Positions 53,279-61,530 of a DNA stretch of 64,000 nucleotides are shown piece by piece. Made by a program: the position numbers and the translations under genes. The notes beneath the pieces were generated by a model. That model searched no databases. It saw only the letters and a list, made by a program, of their open reading frames with translations, and was not told where the DNA came from. How positions within the stretch are numbered: the stretch's first letter is position 1; every line of letters begins with the position of its first letter. Origin of the DNA: DASVNK01 sp964478815 (GTDB lineage: Bacteria > Verrucomicrobiota > Verrucomicrobiia > Limisphaerales > SXQI01); assembly GCA_964478815.1 (NCBI GenBank), contig CAYZKY010000002.1, forward strand, positions 47,523 through 111,522. Direction: 5' to 3'.

Positions 53279-53397
53279 AAGGAGTCATACCTTAAGGCGT
53301 GACATTTTCGTTTTGGAGCGCATACGCTCCGCCGATTCAGCGGGAGTCGCTTCTGCGTTGAGTTCACTCGGACGAATTTCTGCCTGCGGAAGCGCGT
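53279..53397 (+). repeat. Dispersed repeat C, copy 1
   Basis: Begins AAGGAGTCATACCTTAAGGC and matches 61531-61650 over about 110 bp; a partial copy is at 54338-54405. Shared blocks include GCCGATTC, TCGCTTC and GAGTTC..TC.GACGAA. Likely part of a decayed mobile element. Confidence 0.7.
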
Positions 53398-53459
53398 GTC
53401 AACCTTTTTTAGGGTCCGATTCGGAAGGACTGCGTGGCCGCCACCGACCGTCCTGGCGG

Positions 53460-53699
53460 TTACCGTGCCACCGCGATCCGCTGGAACGCGAGAATCGAGT
53501 AGCTCGTCACCAACGAAGACTCCTTTTCCCGCCAGCGGGCGTTGATGTTGCGCGGGGAACCGCCGGATTGCTGGAGGTTGAGGAGGCGCAAGCGAGGCGC
53601 ATACCGCAGCCGATGTCGTCCATGAGATGACTCCCCTATCGTCTTGGGGTCAGGAAAAAGCAGCGATTCTTCCAGTCCTGCAGGCCCTGGAGTTTCCAC
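53460..53699 (-). pseudogene. 3'-end relic resembling a prenyltransferase/squalene-cyclase-like gene
   Basis: The last 45 codons read RLLNLQQSGGSPRNINARW, WREKESSLVTSYSILAFQRI and a stop. This resembles the C-terminal repeat of squalene/prenyltransferase alpha-toroid proteins (LL..Q..DGSW.N..ARWWE..P.LVTSY.LLAL). Residues before about 53640 do not continue the family, and no upstream part exists. A relic with intact stop codon. Confidence 0.5.
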
Positions 53700-53845
53700 A
53701 AATCCGCGAGGGCTTCGGCCAGGCCACCGACGTCGTTTTGCGCAAAGCTCTTGTAGTCGACGAAGATCACTCCCCCGTGATCGATGCCGCGCTCTCCCCA
53801 GCCTCGCGGTAGCGGGGAGGCCGCCAAGCTTTGCTCCGGCGTCAA
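53636..53845 (-). pseudogene. Unrecognised gene 3'-end relic
   Basis: A 69-codon frame ending KNRCFFLTPRR-stop. It includes GGVIFVDYKSFAQNDVGG and LADLWKLQGLQDWKNRC, which looks like structured protein sequence. There is no plausible start and the frame lies in a block of repeats and relics. I do not recognise the parent family. It could instead be a small real gene. Confidence 0.35.
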
Positions 53846-53897
53846 AGCGTCAATTGTCGAACTTGAAAAATCGGAACGGATGGCGTATTTTATTGCA

Positions 53898-54338
53898 ATG
53901 ACGACTCAATCGAGCCGTCATCGCGAAACGAAGCCGTTCCCTACCGAACCGCTCCATTTCGCGGTGGCCCGTCAGCGGTGGAACCAACCTCCTCCGCCCA
54001 TACCCCTTGTACGCTCGCCCCAGTCACCACCTTTCGGAGCCCGGCTACCCGTCACTCCATCCGAAGCCCTCTCAAAAAAGTGGGGGGGGGTGCCCACCGT
54101 GGCCGTGCTGCCAGCACTCGCGCCCTCATGCCGCCCAATCCGCCCATTCCAGATATTCCACGTATTCCACCCCAAAACCCCCGCCATTCCACAAATTCCA
54201 CACCTTCCATCAACTCCACCGCCGTCCCCCGCGCCCTCAATTTCAAAAAAGGGGGGGTGCCTGCCCTCCCATCCATCGCCTCCAGCCAACACCCCGGCCA
54301 GCCTTCCCCAAAAAAAGAAGGGGGGGTGCCCATCAAGG
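53898..54338 (+). repeat. ~440-bp composite repeat B, copy 1
   Basis: Begins with repeat A (palindrome ATGACGACTCA..GAGCCGTCAT then GCGAAAC), continues about 170 bp to an A-tract/G-tract/TGCCC motif (54073-54097, nine G), then a 9-bp-pitch ATTCCA array (54146-54218), then two more G-tract motifs (about 54244-54262 and 54309-54331, seven G each). The whole is matched in order by 62828-63265. No gene is supported between 53846 and 54538. Confidence 0.88.
54146..54218 (+). repeat. Phased ATTCCA array, 9-bp pitch (within repeat B copy 1)
   Basis: ATTCCA-type words start at 54146, 54155, 54164, 54186, 54195, 54204 and 54213: steps of 9 with one 22-bp gap filled by a C/A-rich spacer. The same array occurs in copy 2 at about 63075-63150. 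Confidence 0.8.
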
Positions 54339-54405
54339 GGGCAGACCGTAAGGTGAGACATTTTCGATTTGCAGCGCGTCCGTTCCGCCGGCCAAGGCCC
54401 TCCCC
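54338..54405 (+). repeat. Dispersed repeat C, partial copy
   Basis: GGGGCAGACCGTAAGGTGAG followed by ACATTTTCGATTT; matches the first half of repeat C copies at 53279 and 61531. It abuts the end of repeat B copy 1. Confidence 0.5.
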
Positions 54406-54538
54406 TACGACAGGCACACCGCCCGCAAAAAACCTTGGCCCCCAGTTCAGGACCAAGGCACCTCCGCGCCAGCGTTTGACGCGGCGGTCCAACCTGCCGT
54501 TCTCGAAAAGCAGCTTTCGATCAGGCGTCCGGTCTTGG

Positions 54539-57500
54539 CTACTGCCCCCACACCTGGAACCACGCGTCCTTGCCTTGATCGCTTTCGCCCTCGAAGTACG
54601 TTCCGCTCGCGTACGAGTTGCCGCCGGAGAGTTCCAGGTAAACGGTCTTTCCGTTCGGCCCCTCGCACGCCAGGTTGATATAGTAAGTCGTGCCGGCCGT
54701 CAGCCCAACCGGGCTGGCGAAGGTGACCTCGAAGGTCTGGAACGAGCTGCCCGCGCTCGTGTTCGTGATGCTCGAAGGCGAGATCGCGACCGTGCTGCCG
54801 GCCAGCGCGCCGGAGTTTCTCCCCGTGCCGATGCTGACTTCCAAGTCCGCGTCTGGCGCTTCCGATTCGCGCGAGAGGTGCAGCACCAGCTTGCTGACGG
54901 TGTAAGCAGCGCCGCCGGCACTGCCATGCCGGAACGACTGCGAACCGGTTTGGCTTTGCTTGATGTCCGCCTTGTTCCCCGTCCCGATGCTTTGCTGCAA
55001 GGCCCCGCCCGCAGGTGCTTGCGGCGTGGCGCTGGCCTGGCCGGAATTGGCGCTTTCGCCGCTCCCGTTCACCGCCGAGACGACATAGTAATAAGTGGTG
55101 CCATTGGCCAAGCCCGTGTTCGCATAGCTGGTCGAGGCGACCCCCGTGGCCACGAGGCTGTAGGGCCCGCCCGAGACGGTGGCCCGCTTCACATTGTAGC
55201 CGGTCGCCCCCGTCGCCGCGGCCCAAGTCAGACTCACTTGCGCGTTGCCCACCACCGCCGCCAAGCCGGTCGGAGTTGCGGGCGCGGCCGGTGCCTGCGG
55301 AGTCGCGCTCGCCTGGTTCGAGTTCGGACTTTCGCCCACGGAATTCACCGCCGTGACGACATAGTAGTAAGTGGTGCCGTTGTTCAAACCCGCATTGGCA
55401 TAAGTGGTGGACGTTACGCCTGTCGCGATGATGGTGTAGACCCCGCCGCTGGTGGTGGCGCGCTTCACCGTGTAGCTCGTCGCCCCGGCGCTGGCCGTCC
55501 AACTCAGGCTCGCTTGCCCATGGCCAGCCGTGGCGGCCAGCCCGGTGGGGGCGGGCGGGGCAGTGGGGGCTGCGCCATTGCCCAAGACCTGAAACCAAAT
55601 ATCTTTTCCGTCGTCGCCGCCCGCCTTGAAGTAACTGCCGCCGGAATAGGCGTTGCCGCCGGCTTGCTCGGCGTAAATCGCTTTCCCGTTGGAGGCTTCG
55701 CACGCCAGATTTAGGTAATAAGTGCTTCCGGCCGTCAGCGGACCGACGGGAACCGGAAAAGCGATTTGCAGCGTCATGAAGCTCGACCCCGCAGAAGTAT
55801 TGCTGATCTGGCTCGGTGCGATCGATACGCTGCTCCCGGAAACCGCGCCGCTATTGATCCCCGTTCCAATGGAAAAACTCACATTGGCATTAGGCAGCAC
55901 GGAGTCCCGGGACAGACGAAGCACGACTTTCGTGACAAAATAGCCAGGGTTCCCGGCCGTGCCGTGGCGGAAGGACTGCGCGCCTTTCTGGCCCTGCTTG
56001 ATGTCGATCTTGTTCCCGCCGCTGGCGTTTTGTTGCAGCACCCCTTCGGCGCCGGTCGTCGCGCTGGCAATGCCGGAATACGCCGAGTCGCCGCTGCTAT
56101 TCGAGGCGCGCACGCGGTAGTAGTACGTCGTCACGCCGCTGAGACCCGTATTCGAATAGCTCGCGACATTGGCGCCCACGGTAGAGATCAGGCTGAAGTT
56201 AACGCCATCCGTCGAGCGCTCGATCTTGAACCCGGTTTCGTTATTGGCGTTGTCGGTCCAGGCCAGGTCGATGCGTGTCGGCGGAATAAGGGTGGCGCTC
56301 AACCCGGTCGGAGCCGCCGGCGGAGGCGGCAAGGCCAGCGTCGTGGCGCTCGCCTCGTTCGAGTAGCCGGACGCTCCGGCGACGGTGCTGATCGCCCGCA
56401 CGCGGAAGGTGTAACCCGTCGCGGGCGCCAGCCCCGTCATGTTCGCGCTGGTGGCGTTCGCTGCCACGGTGCTGACAAGCGTAAAATTTCCTCCGCCCGT
56501 GGAACGCTCGATTTGAAACCCGGTTTCATCGGTCGAATTGTCCCTCCACGTCAGAGCGATCTGGGTCGTCGAGATGGCCGTGGCCGTCAATAGATCGGGC
56601 GCACTGGGCGGCGGCGGCGCCTGCGGCGTGGCCGCCGCCTCGTTGGAATCGCTCTCACCGAGCGTGTTGACCGCGGAAACCACATAATAATAAGTCGTCC
56701 CGTTGACCGCGTTTTCATCCACGTAGAACCGCGCGCCTGTCGTGCCGACGAGTTCGTGCGGGCCGCCGGAGGTCGTGGAGCGTTTCACGGTGTAGCTCCT
56801 CGCCCCCGCGGATGCCGTCCAGGTGAGTGTCACTTCAGCATGGCCCGCAGTCGCGGTTAAGATCGGTGCCGGAGGAACCGTCGTCGGGGCCAGCATCACG
56901 CCGGTGCAGAAGATCAGGTCGCGATTGGCCGTCGGCAAAACAGCGATTCCAAATTCGCTGTCCCAAAAGCCGGTATAATTTCCACCGGAATAGACATTGT
57001 CCGTTCGGCCACCGACACCGATGCCCGTCCCTCCGGGGCCCCCGGGATAGCCGCTCACATAGTCGATGCTCAGGTAATAACTCGCGCCCGGCGTGAGCGC
57101 GACCGATTCCGGGAATTCGAAGAGGAACCAGCCCGTCTCAAGCATCTGGATGATCTCCGAGGAGCTCGTTCCCAAAACGTCGATCAGATGACCGGTGGTG
57201 GGATCGATGGACTGGGCGATCCGGACGCGATACTCGGCCGGGCCGATTGCCCCCCCCTGGTCGGTCGACTGGAAGACGAATCCGACCCAGTCGATGGAAT
57301 TAAGACCGGCCGTGAACCGCTGCCCGATGCGCAGCTCGGGGACGGCGTTGTACATCGTCGTGAGGCCCCAGGGACTGGTGCTCTGATCCTTCACATAGTC
57401 CGGGGGAAGCGTCGGGTTGGGATAGATGCCGATATACCCGGCCCCAGGATTCACGGGAGGAATGTATGGGTCGCCATCATCGGCCCAGGCTTGGGCAGCG

Positions 57501-57670
57501 ATCAGGCCGGCCAGCGCCAAAATGCAGTAACAGGCTCGTTTCAGGACCGTGGCGATGCTCGCCCGCCCGATAACTTGGGTTTCACGGATCTGGCTGGCGG
57601 AGATCGAACAATCGGGTGCGGCTTCCCGATCGATCATTAACGGGGTCTTCAGGCTGTCTCTTGAATTCAT
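54539..57670 (-). CDS. Large secreted fibronectin type III repeat protein
   Basis: 1043 residues from the ATG at 57670, which has AGGGGAG eight bases upstream; the frame also opens at 57679. A signal-like segment (CYCILALAGLIAAQAWA) sits about 40 residues in. An N-terminal domain (about 75-235) precedes three FN3 domains, a ~140-residue module with QSFRHG and NLACE, two more FN3 domains and a second copy of that module at the C-terminus. FN3 cores are marked by VTLTW, IALTW, IDLAW, ASLSW and VSLTW. Likely extracellular, for adhesion or polysaccharide contact. A palindrome cluster lies about 125-170 bp upstream (57793-57838). Confidence 0.82.
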   Translation of the reverse strand: MNSRDSLKTPLMIDREAAPDCSISASQIRETQVIGRASIATVLKRACYCILALAGLIAAQAWADDGDPYIPPVNPGAGYIGIYPNPTLPPDYVKDQSTSPWGLTTMYNAVPELRIGQRFTAGLNSIDWVGFVFQSTDQGGAIGPAEYRVRIAQSIDPTTGHLIDVLGTSSSEIIQMLETGWFLFEFPESVALTPGASYYLSIDYVSGYPGGPGGTGIGVGGRTDNVYSGGNYTGFWDSEFGIAVLPTANRDLIFCTGVMLAPTTVPPAPILTATAGHAEVTLTWTASAGARSYTVKRSTTSGGPHELVGTTGARFYVDENAVNGTTYYYVVSAVNTLGESDSNEAAATPQAPPPPSAPDLLTATAISTTQIALTWRDNSTDETGFQIERSTGGGNFTLVSTVAANATSANMTGLAPATGYTFRVRAISTVAGASGYSNEASATTLALPPPPAAPTGLSATLIPPTRIDLAWTDNANNETGFKIERSTDGVNFSLISTVGANVASYSNTGLSGVTTYYYRVRASNSSGDSAYSGIASATTGAEGVLQQNASGGNKIDIKQGQKGAQSFRHGTAGNPGYFVTKVVLRLSRDSVLPNANVSFSIGTGINSGAVSGSSVSIAPSQISNTSAGSSFMTLQIAFPVPVGPLTAGSTYYLNLACEASNGKAIYAEQAGGNAYSGGSYFKAGGDDGKDIWFQVLGNGAAPTAPPAPTGLAATAGHGQASLSWTASAGATSYTVKRATTSGGVYTIIATGVTSTTYANAGLNNGTTYYYVVTAVNSVGESPNSNQASATPQAPAAPATPTGLAAVVGNAQVSLTWAAATGATGYNVKRATVSGGPYSLVATGVASTSYANTGLANGTTYYYVVSAVNGSGESANSGQASATPQAPAGGALQQSIGTGNKADIKQSQTGSQSFRHGSAGGAAYTVSKLVLHLSRESEAPDADLEVSIGTGRNSGALAGSTVAISPSSITNTSAGSSFQTFEVTFASPVGLTAGTTYYINLACEGPNGKTVYLELSGGNSYASGTYFEGESDQGKDAWFQVWGQ

Positions 57671-57792
57671 AAAATCCACTCCCCTGTGCAGGTTAAATGC
57701 CAGACCATCGGCCTCGCGCGATCATGCCCCCTAAGCCGTTGCGCGCCAACAGACAAGAACGATTTCACGACAAAGGGGCTGCCCCGGCGAAT

Positions 57793-57838
57793 TGTCTCAT
57801 GAGACACGTTGAACCGTCTCAGCAGAATTCGTTGAGAC
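57793..57838 (+). promoter_or_regulatory. Cluster of GTCTC/GAGAC palindromic half-sites
   Basis: TGTCTCATGAGACA (57793-57806) is a perfect 14-bp palindrome; GTCTCA (57816-57821) and TGAGAC (57833-57838) form a second, spaced inverted pair. They lie upstream of the FN3 gene start. An operator for a dimeric regulator is one reading; a repeat remnant is another. Confidence 0.45.
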
Positions 57839-57964
57839 AGCGCGAAACCTATCAGCGAGCTCCGGCCAGGCCGGAGGCTTGCCCCAGCCTTGCTGCCCCC
57901 AACCGCGCGCAAATTGCCATCCCCTAAGCTCGATAAATCGAACAGGACATCGCATGCCACTTTC

Positions 57965-58035
57965 ATGACGCCTCCGTTCGAAGCGTCATGGCGAAACGCA
58001 GCCGTTCCTACTCGAACCGCTGCATTTCCCGATGG
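57965..58035 (+). repeat. Dispersed repeat A, copy 3
   Basis: ATGACGCCTCC..GAAGCGTCAT then GGCGAAACGCAGCCG and ..GAACCGCTGCATTTC. Same palindrome-plus-tail layout as at 53898 and 62828, but without the downstream G-tract part. It directly precedes the relic at 58036. Confidence 0.7.
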
Positions 58036-58282
58036 CACGATGCTGGCGCTCGCGGCGCTAAACGACGGCGTAGCCGCTTCGGCTGTCGAACCGCCCCGCC
58101 TCTCCATCGCGCGCTTCAGCCCCCCAATCGTCGTCGAATGCGCCTCCCCCATTCCCGGCTTCATCCTCCAAGCCAGCACCCTGGGCACCCCCGGAAGCTG
58201 GAGCAACCTCGCGACCAACGAGCACCGCCTCAGCTTTTCCCCCGACAGCCCCGTCCAGCTCTTCCGCCTGGTCCGGCCGTAG
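58036..58282 (+). pseudogene. 3'-end relic of the large beta-helix repeat-protein gene
   Basis: About 80 codons reading LALAALNDGVAASAVEPP, then FILQASTLGTPGSWSNLAT and ending LFRLVRP-stop. It matches the last 80 codons of 48449-51877 at well over four-fifths of bases by eye, including the stop region. It lies on the same strand about 6 kb downstream, between repeat A and a 162-bp MITE. An in-frame ATG is present, so a short peptide could be made, but it has no signal. Confidence 0.85.
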
Positions 58283-58396
58283 TTCGTCCTGGAGGATTTC
58301 ATCGCATCGGGTGCCGGTCCCGCCTTCTTGGAAATCCGGTTCGAGTTCGCCGGGCTTTACGCGAAGGCGCGAAACGTGGTAGATTAGCCGCCGTAA

Positions 58397-58558
58397 GAGC
58401 CTGTCTGAAAATTCCGGCAAGGACTGCGGCGAGAGATTTTGGCTGCGTCCGAGGCGGCACGACCAGAGCATCCCCGCAGCGGGCGGTAATGGTCGTGCCA
58501 ACGAAGGCCCCAGCCAAAAGATCCGCCGCATGTCCTGGCGCAATTTTCAGACAGGCTC
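58397..58558. mobile_element. 162-bp MITE, copy 2
   Basis: Terminal inverted repeats GAGCCTGTCTGAAAATT and complement; length exactly 162 bp, as copy 1 at 21282-21443. Flanks TAA and TAA suggest a 3-bp duplication. Read in reverse, its centre aligns with copy 1 (CTTCGTT at the same offset, then the GGATATGCTC/GGGGATGCTC region). No transposase nearby. It lies 27 bp before vapB. Confidence 0.82.
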
Positions 58559-58585
58559 TAAGAGCAACATCGAACGAACACGATT

Positions 58586-58816
58586 ATGGAAACAGCCACC
58601 GTCCTCCACGAAGGCGGGTGTCAGACCGTGCGCCTGCCGAAGGGCTTTCACATCTCCACGCCTACCGTGGGCGTTCGCCACGAGGGCGAAGCGATTGTCC
58701 TTGAGCCGTTGCACTCGAAAACCTGGCCGGCCGGTTTCTTCGAATCGATTCACATTACCGACCCGGCCTTTTCCCGCCCGGACCAAGGCCAACTGCCGCC
58801 CGTGAAACCGTTGTAG
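58586..58816 (+). CDS. vapB: VapB-type antitoxin (AbrB-like)
   Basis: 76 residues. The N-terminal ATVLHEGGCQTVRLPKGFHI fits the swapped-hairpin AbrB/SpoVT fold of VapB antitoxins. The C-terminal half should bind the PIN toxin. It is nine bases upstream of vapC. It starts 27 bp after the MITE, so its promoter may lie in or near that element. Confidence 0.85.
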   Translation: METATVLHEGGCQTVRLPKGFHISTPTVGVRHEGEAIVLEPLHSKTWPAGFFESIHITDPAFSRPDQGQLPPVKPL

Positions 58817-58825
58817 CCCGCCGCC

Positions 58826-59221
58826 ATGACGCATCTGCTCGACACCGACACCTGCATCGGCGTGCTTCGCCAGCGACCGGGCATGGTGCAACGGTTGAGC
58901 CAGCTCGCGCCGACGGATTGCGCCGCGTCCATGGTCACCGTCTATGAATTGTTTTGCGGACTCGCCAAGGCTCAAGACCCGGCGAAAGAGCGGCAGAAAG
59001 TCGAACGATTCGTTTCCGCCATCATCGAAATGCCGCTCGACCGTGCGAGCGCGGAAGCCGCCGCAAACATTCGCGCGGAACTGGAACGACTGGGCACGCC
59101 CATCGGGCCATACGATTTGCTCATCGCCGGCCAAGCCGTCGCCTGCGGCCTTACGCTCGTCACTGATAACGTCGGCGAGTTCAAACGAGTCAGTGGCCTG
59201 AAACTGGAATCGTGGCCCTGA
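58826..59221 (+). CDS. vapC: VapC toxin (PIN-domain ribonuclease)
   Basis: 131 residues. PIN acidic residues are visible: Asp6 and Asp8 in LLDTDTC, Glu41 in TVYELFCG, Asp97 in GPYDLLIAG and Asp115 in VTDNVGEF. Such toxins cut tRNA or rRNA when free of antitoxin. The stop overlaps the first base of a thiC-like relic frame at 59221. Confidence 0.9.
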   Translation: MTHLLDTDTCIGVLRQRPGMVQRLSQLAPTDCAASMVTVYELFCGLAKAQDPAKERQKVERFVSAIIEMPLDRASAEAAANIRAELERLGTPIGPYDLLIAGQAVACGLTLVTDNVGEFKRVSGLKLESWP

Positions 59222-59316
59222 AACAGATCGCCGAGGAAGAAGCGTCCAAAAAGGGAATGAAAGAAAAAAGCCGCGAGTTCACCATGAAGGATAGTGAGCT
59301 TAACGCGAAGGCATGA
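59221..59316 (+). pseudogene. 3'-end relic resembling thiC
   Basis: The frame reads KQIAEEEASKKGMKEKSREF then TMKDSELNAKA-stop. It resembles the C-terminus of phosphomethylpyrimidine synthase ThiC (..EEEAL.KGM.EKS.EF...E.YAK.). Nothing upstream belongs to thiC; the frame begins exactly where vapC stops. The similarity is short, so the call is tentative. Confidence 0.45.
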
Positions 59317-59374
59317 GTGAGAAGATTCAAGGGCTGATCTTTGCCTCGCGTGAGCGAACTGAAATGCTTTGACT

Positions 59375-59830
59375 ATGATATTCGGAGTAAACGCAACTAA
59401 AGAGGCCATCTTCATTGTCGAGACCCACGGCACTGGCCAGCAATTCTCAGTGGCCAAGGTTCGACGAATCAGATTTCAGCTCGAAAAGTCCGCTGATTTG
59501 GCTGATTTGCTCCAGAACATTTCCACAGTTTTCGACCACGATTTCTCGTCAGAAGTCGCGGTCGCAGTTCTCAAGTGTTCTGGTGGGCAGTATGGATCTT
59601 CGGTCGAGGCAATAAAGGCCGAGGCAATCACGGAACTCGCTGCTGTTCAGAAGGCACTGCGCGTGACCGAGATAGCGCCTCAAAGCCTGAAGAAAGCGCT
59701 GGGTTGTGCGGCAGGAGAGAAGTGGCAAGAACGCGCGAAGCAACTGTTCAACGCCAGTGGCGAGCACAGCTACTGGTCACAGGGTGCGAACGGCGCTGCT
59801 TCCGCCGCGTTCAAGGTTGCAACACTTTAA
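59375..59830 (+). CDS. DUF3010-like protein (RuvC/RNase H-like fold suspected), partner of a Ser/Thr kinase
   Basis: About 151 residues from the ATG at 59375; a TTG six bases upstream is possible. It starts with IFGVNATKEAIFIVE, a first-strand pattern of RNase H-like folds, and has KVRRIRFQLE, the KCSGGQYGSS loop, VEAIKAEAITELAA and QSLKKAL. This order resembles DUF3010 proteins, which I recall only loosely. No clear catalytic acids can be assigned. Its stop is five bases before the kinase ATG, so the two form an operon of lower GC than the host genes. Confidence 0.6.
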   Translation: MIFGVNATKEAIFIVETHGTGQQFSVAKVRRIRFQLEKSADLADLLQNISTVFDHDFSSEVAVAVLKCSGGQYGSSVEAIKAEAITELAAVQKALRVTEIAPQSLKKALGCAAGEKWQERAKQLFNASGEHSYWSQGANGAASAAFKVATL

Positions 59831-59835
59831 CCTCA

Positions 59836-60879
59836 ATGGCGCTGCCCCCAAAATTCACGAATCTCCAACCACTCACGCCTGGGCGGAACGCCAGGGTCTT
59901 CAAGGCTCTGAACTCGTTCGTTGGCCGCGAAGTCTTCCTCAAAATCTATCCTGTTCCTTCGGAGGACTCCCAGTCGGCGCTTCGAGAGCCACAGTTGCTC
60001 CGGCGACTGGAACATCAGAATCTCGTGAAGATCTTCGGTGCTGACGTAGTAAATAACGGTAGCATCCTGTTAGAGATGGAGCTTGTTAGCGGAGGTTCGT
60101 TTCAGGACTTGATCGAAGCAGCCGTTTCATCAGGCAAGTGGCCATCAGTGCATGAATGCATTCGTTTGACGCTGGAAGCAGGCGCGGGGCTTTCGCATCT
60201 TCACTCCCGTGGCTATGTTCACCGCGACATCAAGCCCGCCAACCTCATCGTCCGCAATGCTGGAGCACGTCGCCAAGGCGTGGTCACAGACTTGGGTTTG
60301 GCGAGCAAACTAGACCAGTCGGGAAGAGCGTTCGCAAGCCAACACGCGAGACTTTATCGCCCACCGGAGGTGTGGAATGGGGTTGGGTACTCGGTGTCGA
60401 GCGACATTTATCAGCTAGGAATTGTCTTGTTCCAATTACTCGGTGGTAATCTCGACTACTCGCTTTCAGACCTCACAGATAATGAATTGAAAAGCAAAGC
60501 ATTGTCAGGAACACTTGTTGACATTGAGTCAGTCGGTCCTCATGTGGAGGAGTGCTTACGACGCGTGTTGCGCAAATGCGTTTGCCTTGAGACTCAACGA
60601 TTGTCCTCTGTTACTGATTTCATTGTTGAAATGAATGCCGTGAAGGTAAAACACTTCGACTGGCAATACACCGTGCGTCCCGGCGGCTTCGATATGGAGA
60701 GAGGCAGCGAATCCGATGCAGTTTACCGAGTTGAGGTTGCAGTGGACGGTTCGGCGCATAAAGCGATTCGGCGAAAGCGAAGCTTGTCGGGAAAGTTTCG
60801 AGCAAACGGGAAGCCGGAGACATTTCAGCATGGAGACATTGGTCGATGTCGAAAGTTTCGCCAATTCATTGATTGGTGA
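59836..60879 (+). CDS. Serine/threonine protein kinase
   Basis: 347 residues, soluble. Kinase motifs: Lys36 in VFLKIY, Glu51 in the alphaC region, YVHRDIKPANLIV (HRD 129-131, Asn136) and TDLGLAS (DLG instead of DFG, Asp152), then RPPEVWNG and SSDIYQLGIVLFQLLGG. All catalytic residues are present, so it should phosphorylate proteins. The C-terminal 90 residues have no known domain. It follows the DUF3010-like gene by five bases and carries no sensor domain of the PASTA type. In this setting a role in phage defence is plausible but not shown. Confidence 0.85.
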   Translation: MALPPKFTNLQPLTPGRNARVFKALNSFVGREVFLKIYPVPSEDSQSALREPQLLRRLEHQNLVKIFGADVVNNGSILLEMELVSGGSFQDLIEAAVSSGKWPSVHECIRLTLEAGAGLSHLHSRGYVHRDIKPANLIVRNAGARRQGVVTDLGLASKLDQSGRAFASQHARLYRPPEVWNGVGYSVSSDIYQLGIVLFQLLGGNLDYSLSDLTDNELKSKALSGTLVDIESVGPHVEECLRRVLRKCVCLETQRLSSVTDFIVEMNAVKVKHFDWQYTVRPGGFDMERGSESDAVYRVEVAVDGSAHKAIRRKRSLSGKFRANGKPETFQHGDIGRCRKFRQFIDW

Positions 60880-61139
60880 ATCCGAAAGCTTGAAAAGTTT
60901 CGACCGCCAGTAGCTGGATGTCGCCACCAAGACGCGGAGAATCGACTTCGGCTGGTTGCGGGCATTTCACGCCGGGTTTGTAGGTCGGAAGGACCTCGCC
61001 GAAAGGGCGCGCATTGAGACCATGAACCGGCGCCGGCGGAGCCGAAATCGGGTTCCGGAATGAAATTCGTAGGTCATTGATGATCAGCTACCGAATTTCC
61101 GATTCATGGAGAGAGGACCAAATGATGACCTGACAAACC

Positions 61140-61250
61140 ATGCTCCTTTACCTGGACAACAGCGTGTTGAACCGCCCGCTCGATAACCAGCGGCAGCCGC
61201 GCATCCGGCTCGAAACGCTATCGTTCAGCCTCGTGCTGGCGCCAGCCTGA
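61140..61250 (+). pseudogene. 5'-end relic of a PIN-domain toxin gene
   Basis: 36 codons: MLLYLDNSVLNRPLDNQ, QPRIRLETLSFSLVL then APA-stop. The start matches PIN proteins of the type YLD.C.LNRP.DDQ.QPRI.LEA. All later acidic residues are missing. It is followed nine bases later by a small gene (61260) that looks like its antitoxin partner. Confidence 0.65.
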
Positions 61251-61259
61251 CTTGAGAAT

Positions 61260-61469
61260 ATGAGCGTGACAGTTCCAAACGAATCCGCGGCCACCGCCGA
61301 GGCGGTCGAAGTCCTGATGGAACGGTTGTCCGCGTCCAAGGTCGCTCGCCTGCTTTCTTCCTGGCAAGTCGGGCCGGGCGATTACCTCAAGCTCCGGGAG
61401 GAATTATTCGCCAACGAGACGGCAGAGAGCCTTTGCCAAGCAGCCGGCGCCAACGCCCAGACGAAGTGA
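61260..61469 (+). CDS. Small protein, possible antitoxin left beside a broken PIN toxin
   Basis: 69 residues: a helical middle (AEAVEVLMERLSASKVARLL) and a C-terminal LREELFANETAESL. No known DNA-binding motif is clear. Position directly after the PIN relic suggests an orphaned antitoxin, though antitoxins more often precede the toxin. Confidence 0.45.
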   Translation: MSVTVPNESAATAEAVEVLMERLSASKVARLLSSWQVGPGDYLKLREELFANETAESLCQAAGANAQTK

Positions 61470-61530
61470 TGCGCGAAAGCGCCGCATCGGGGCAGTCGGC
61501 GAACTGATTACCCATTCGGTAAGCGCCGCA

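Noticed and set aside
60915..61063. Possible further relic after the kinase gene
   Set aside because: A 48-codon frame exists but I recognise no family and composition is uninformative.
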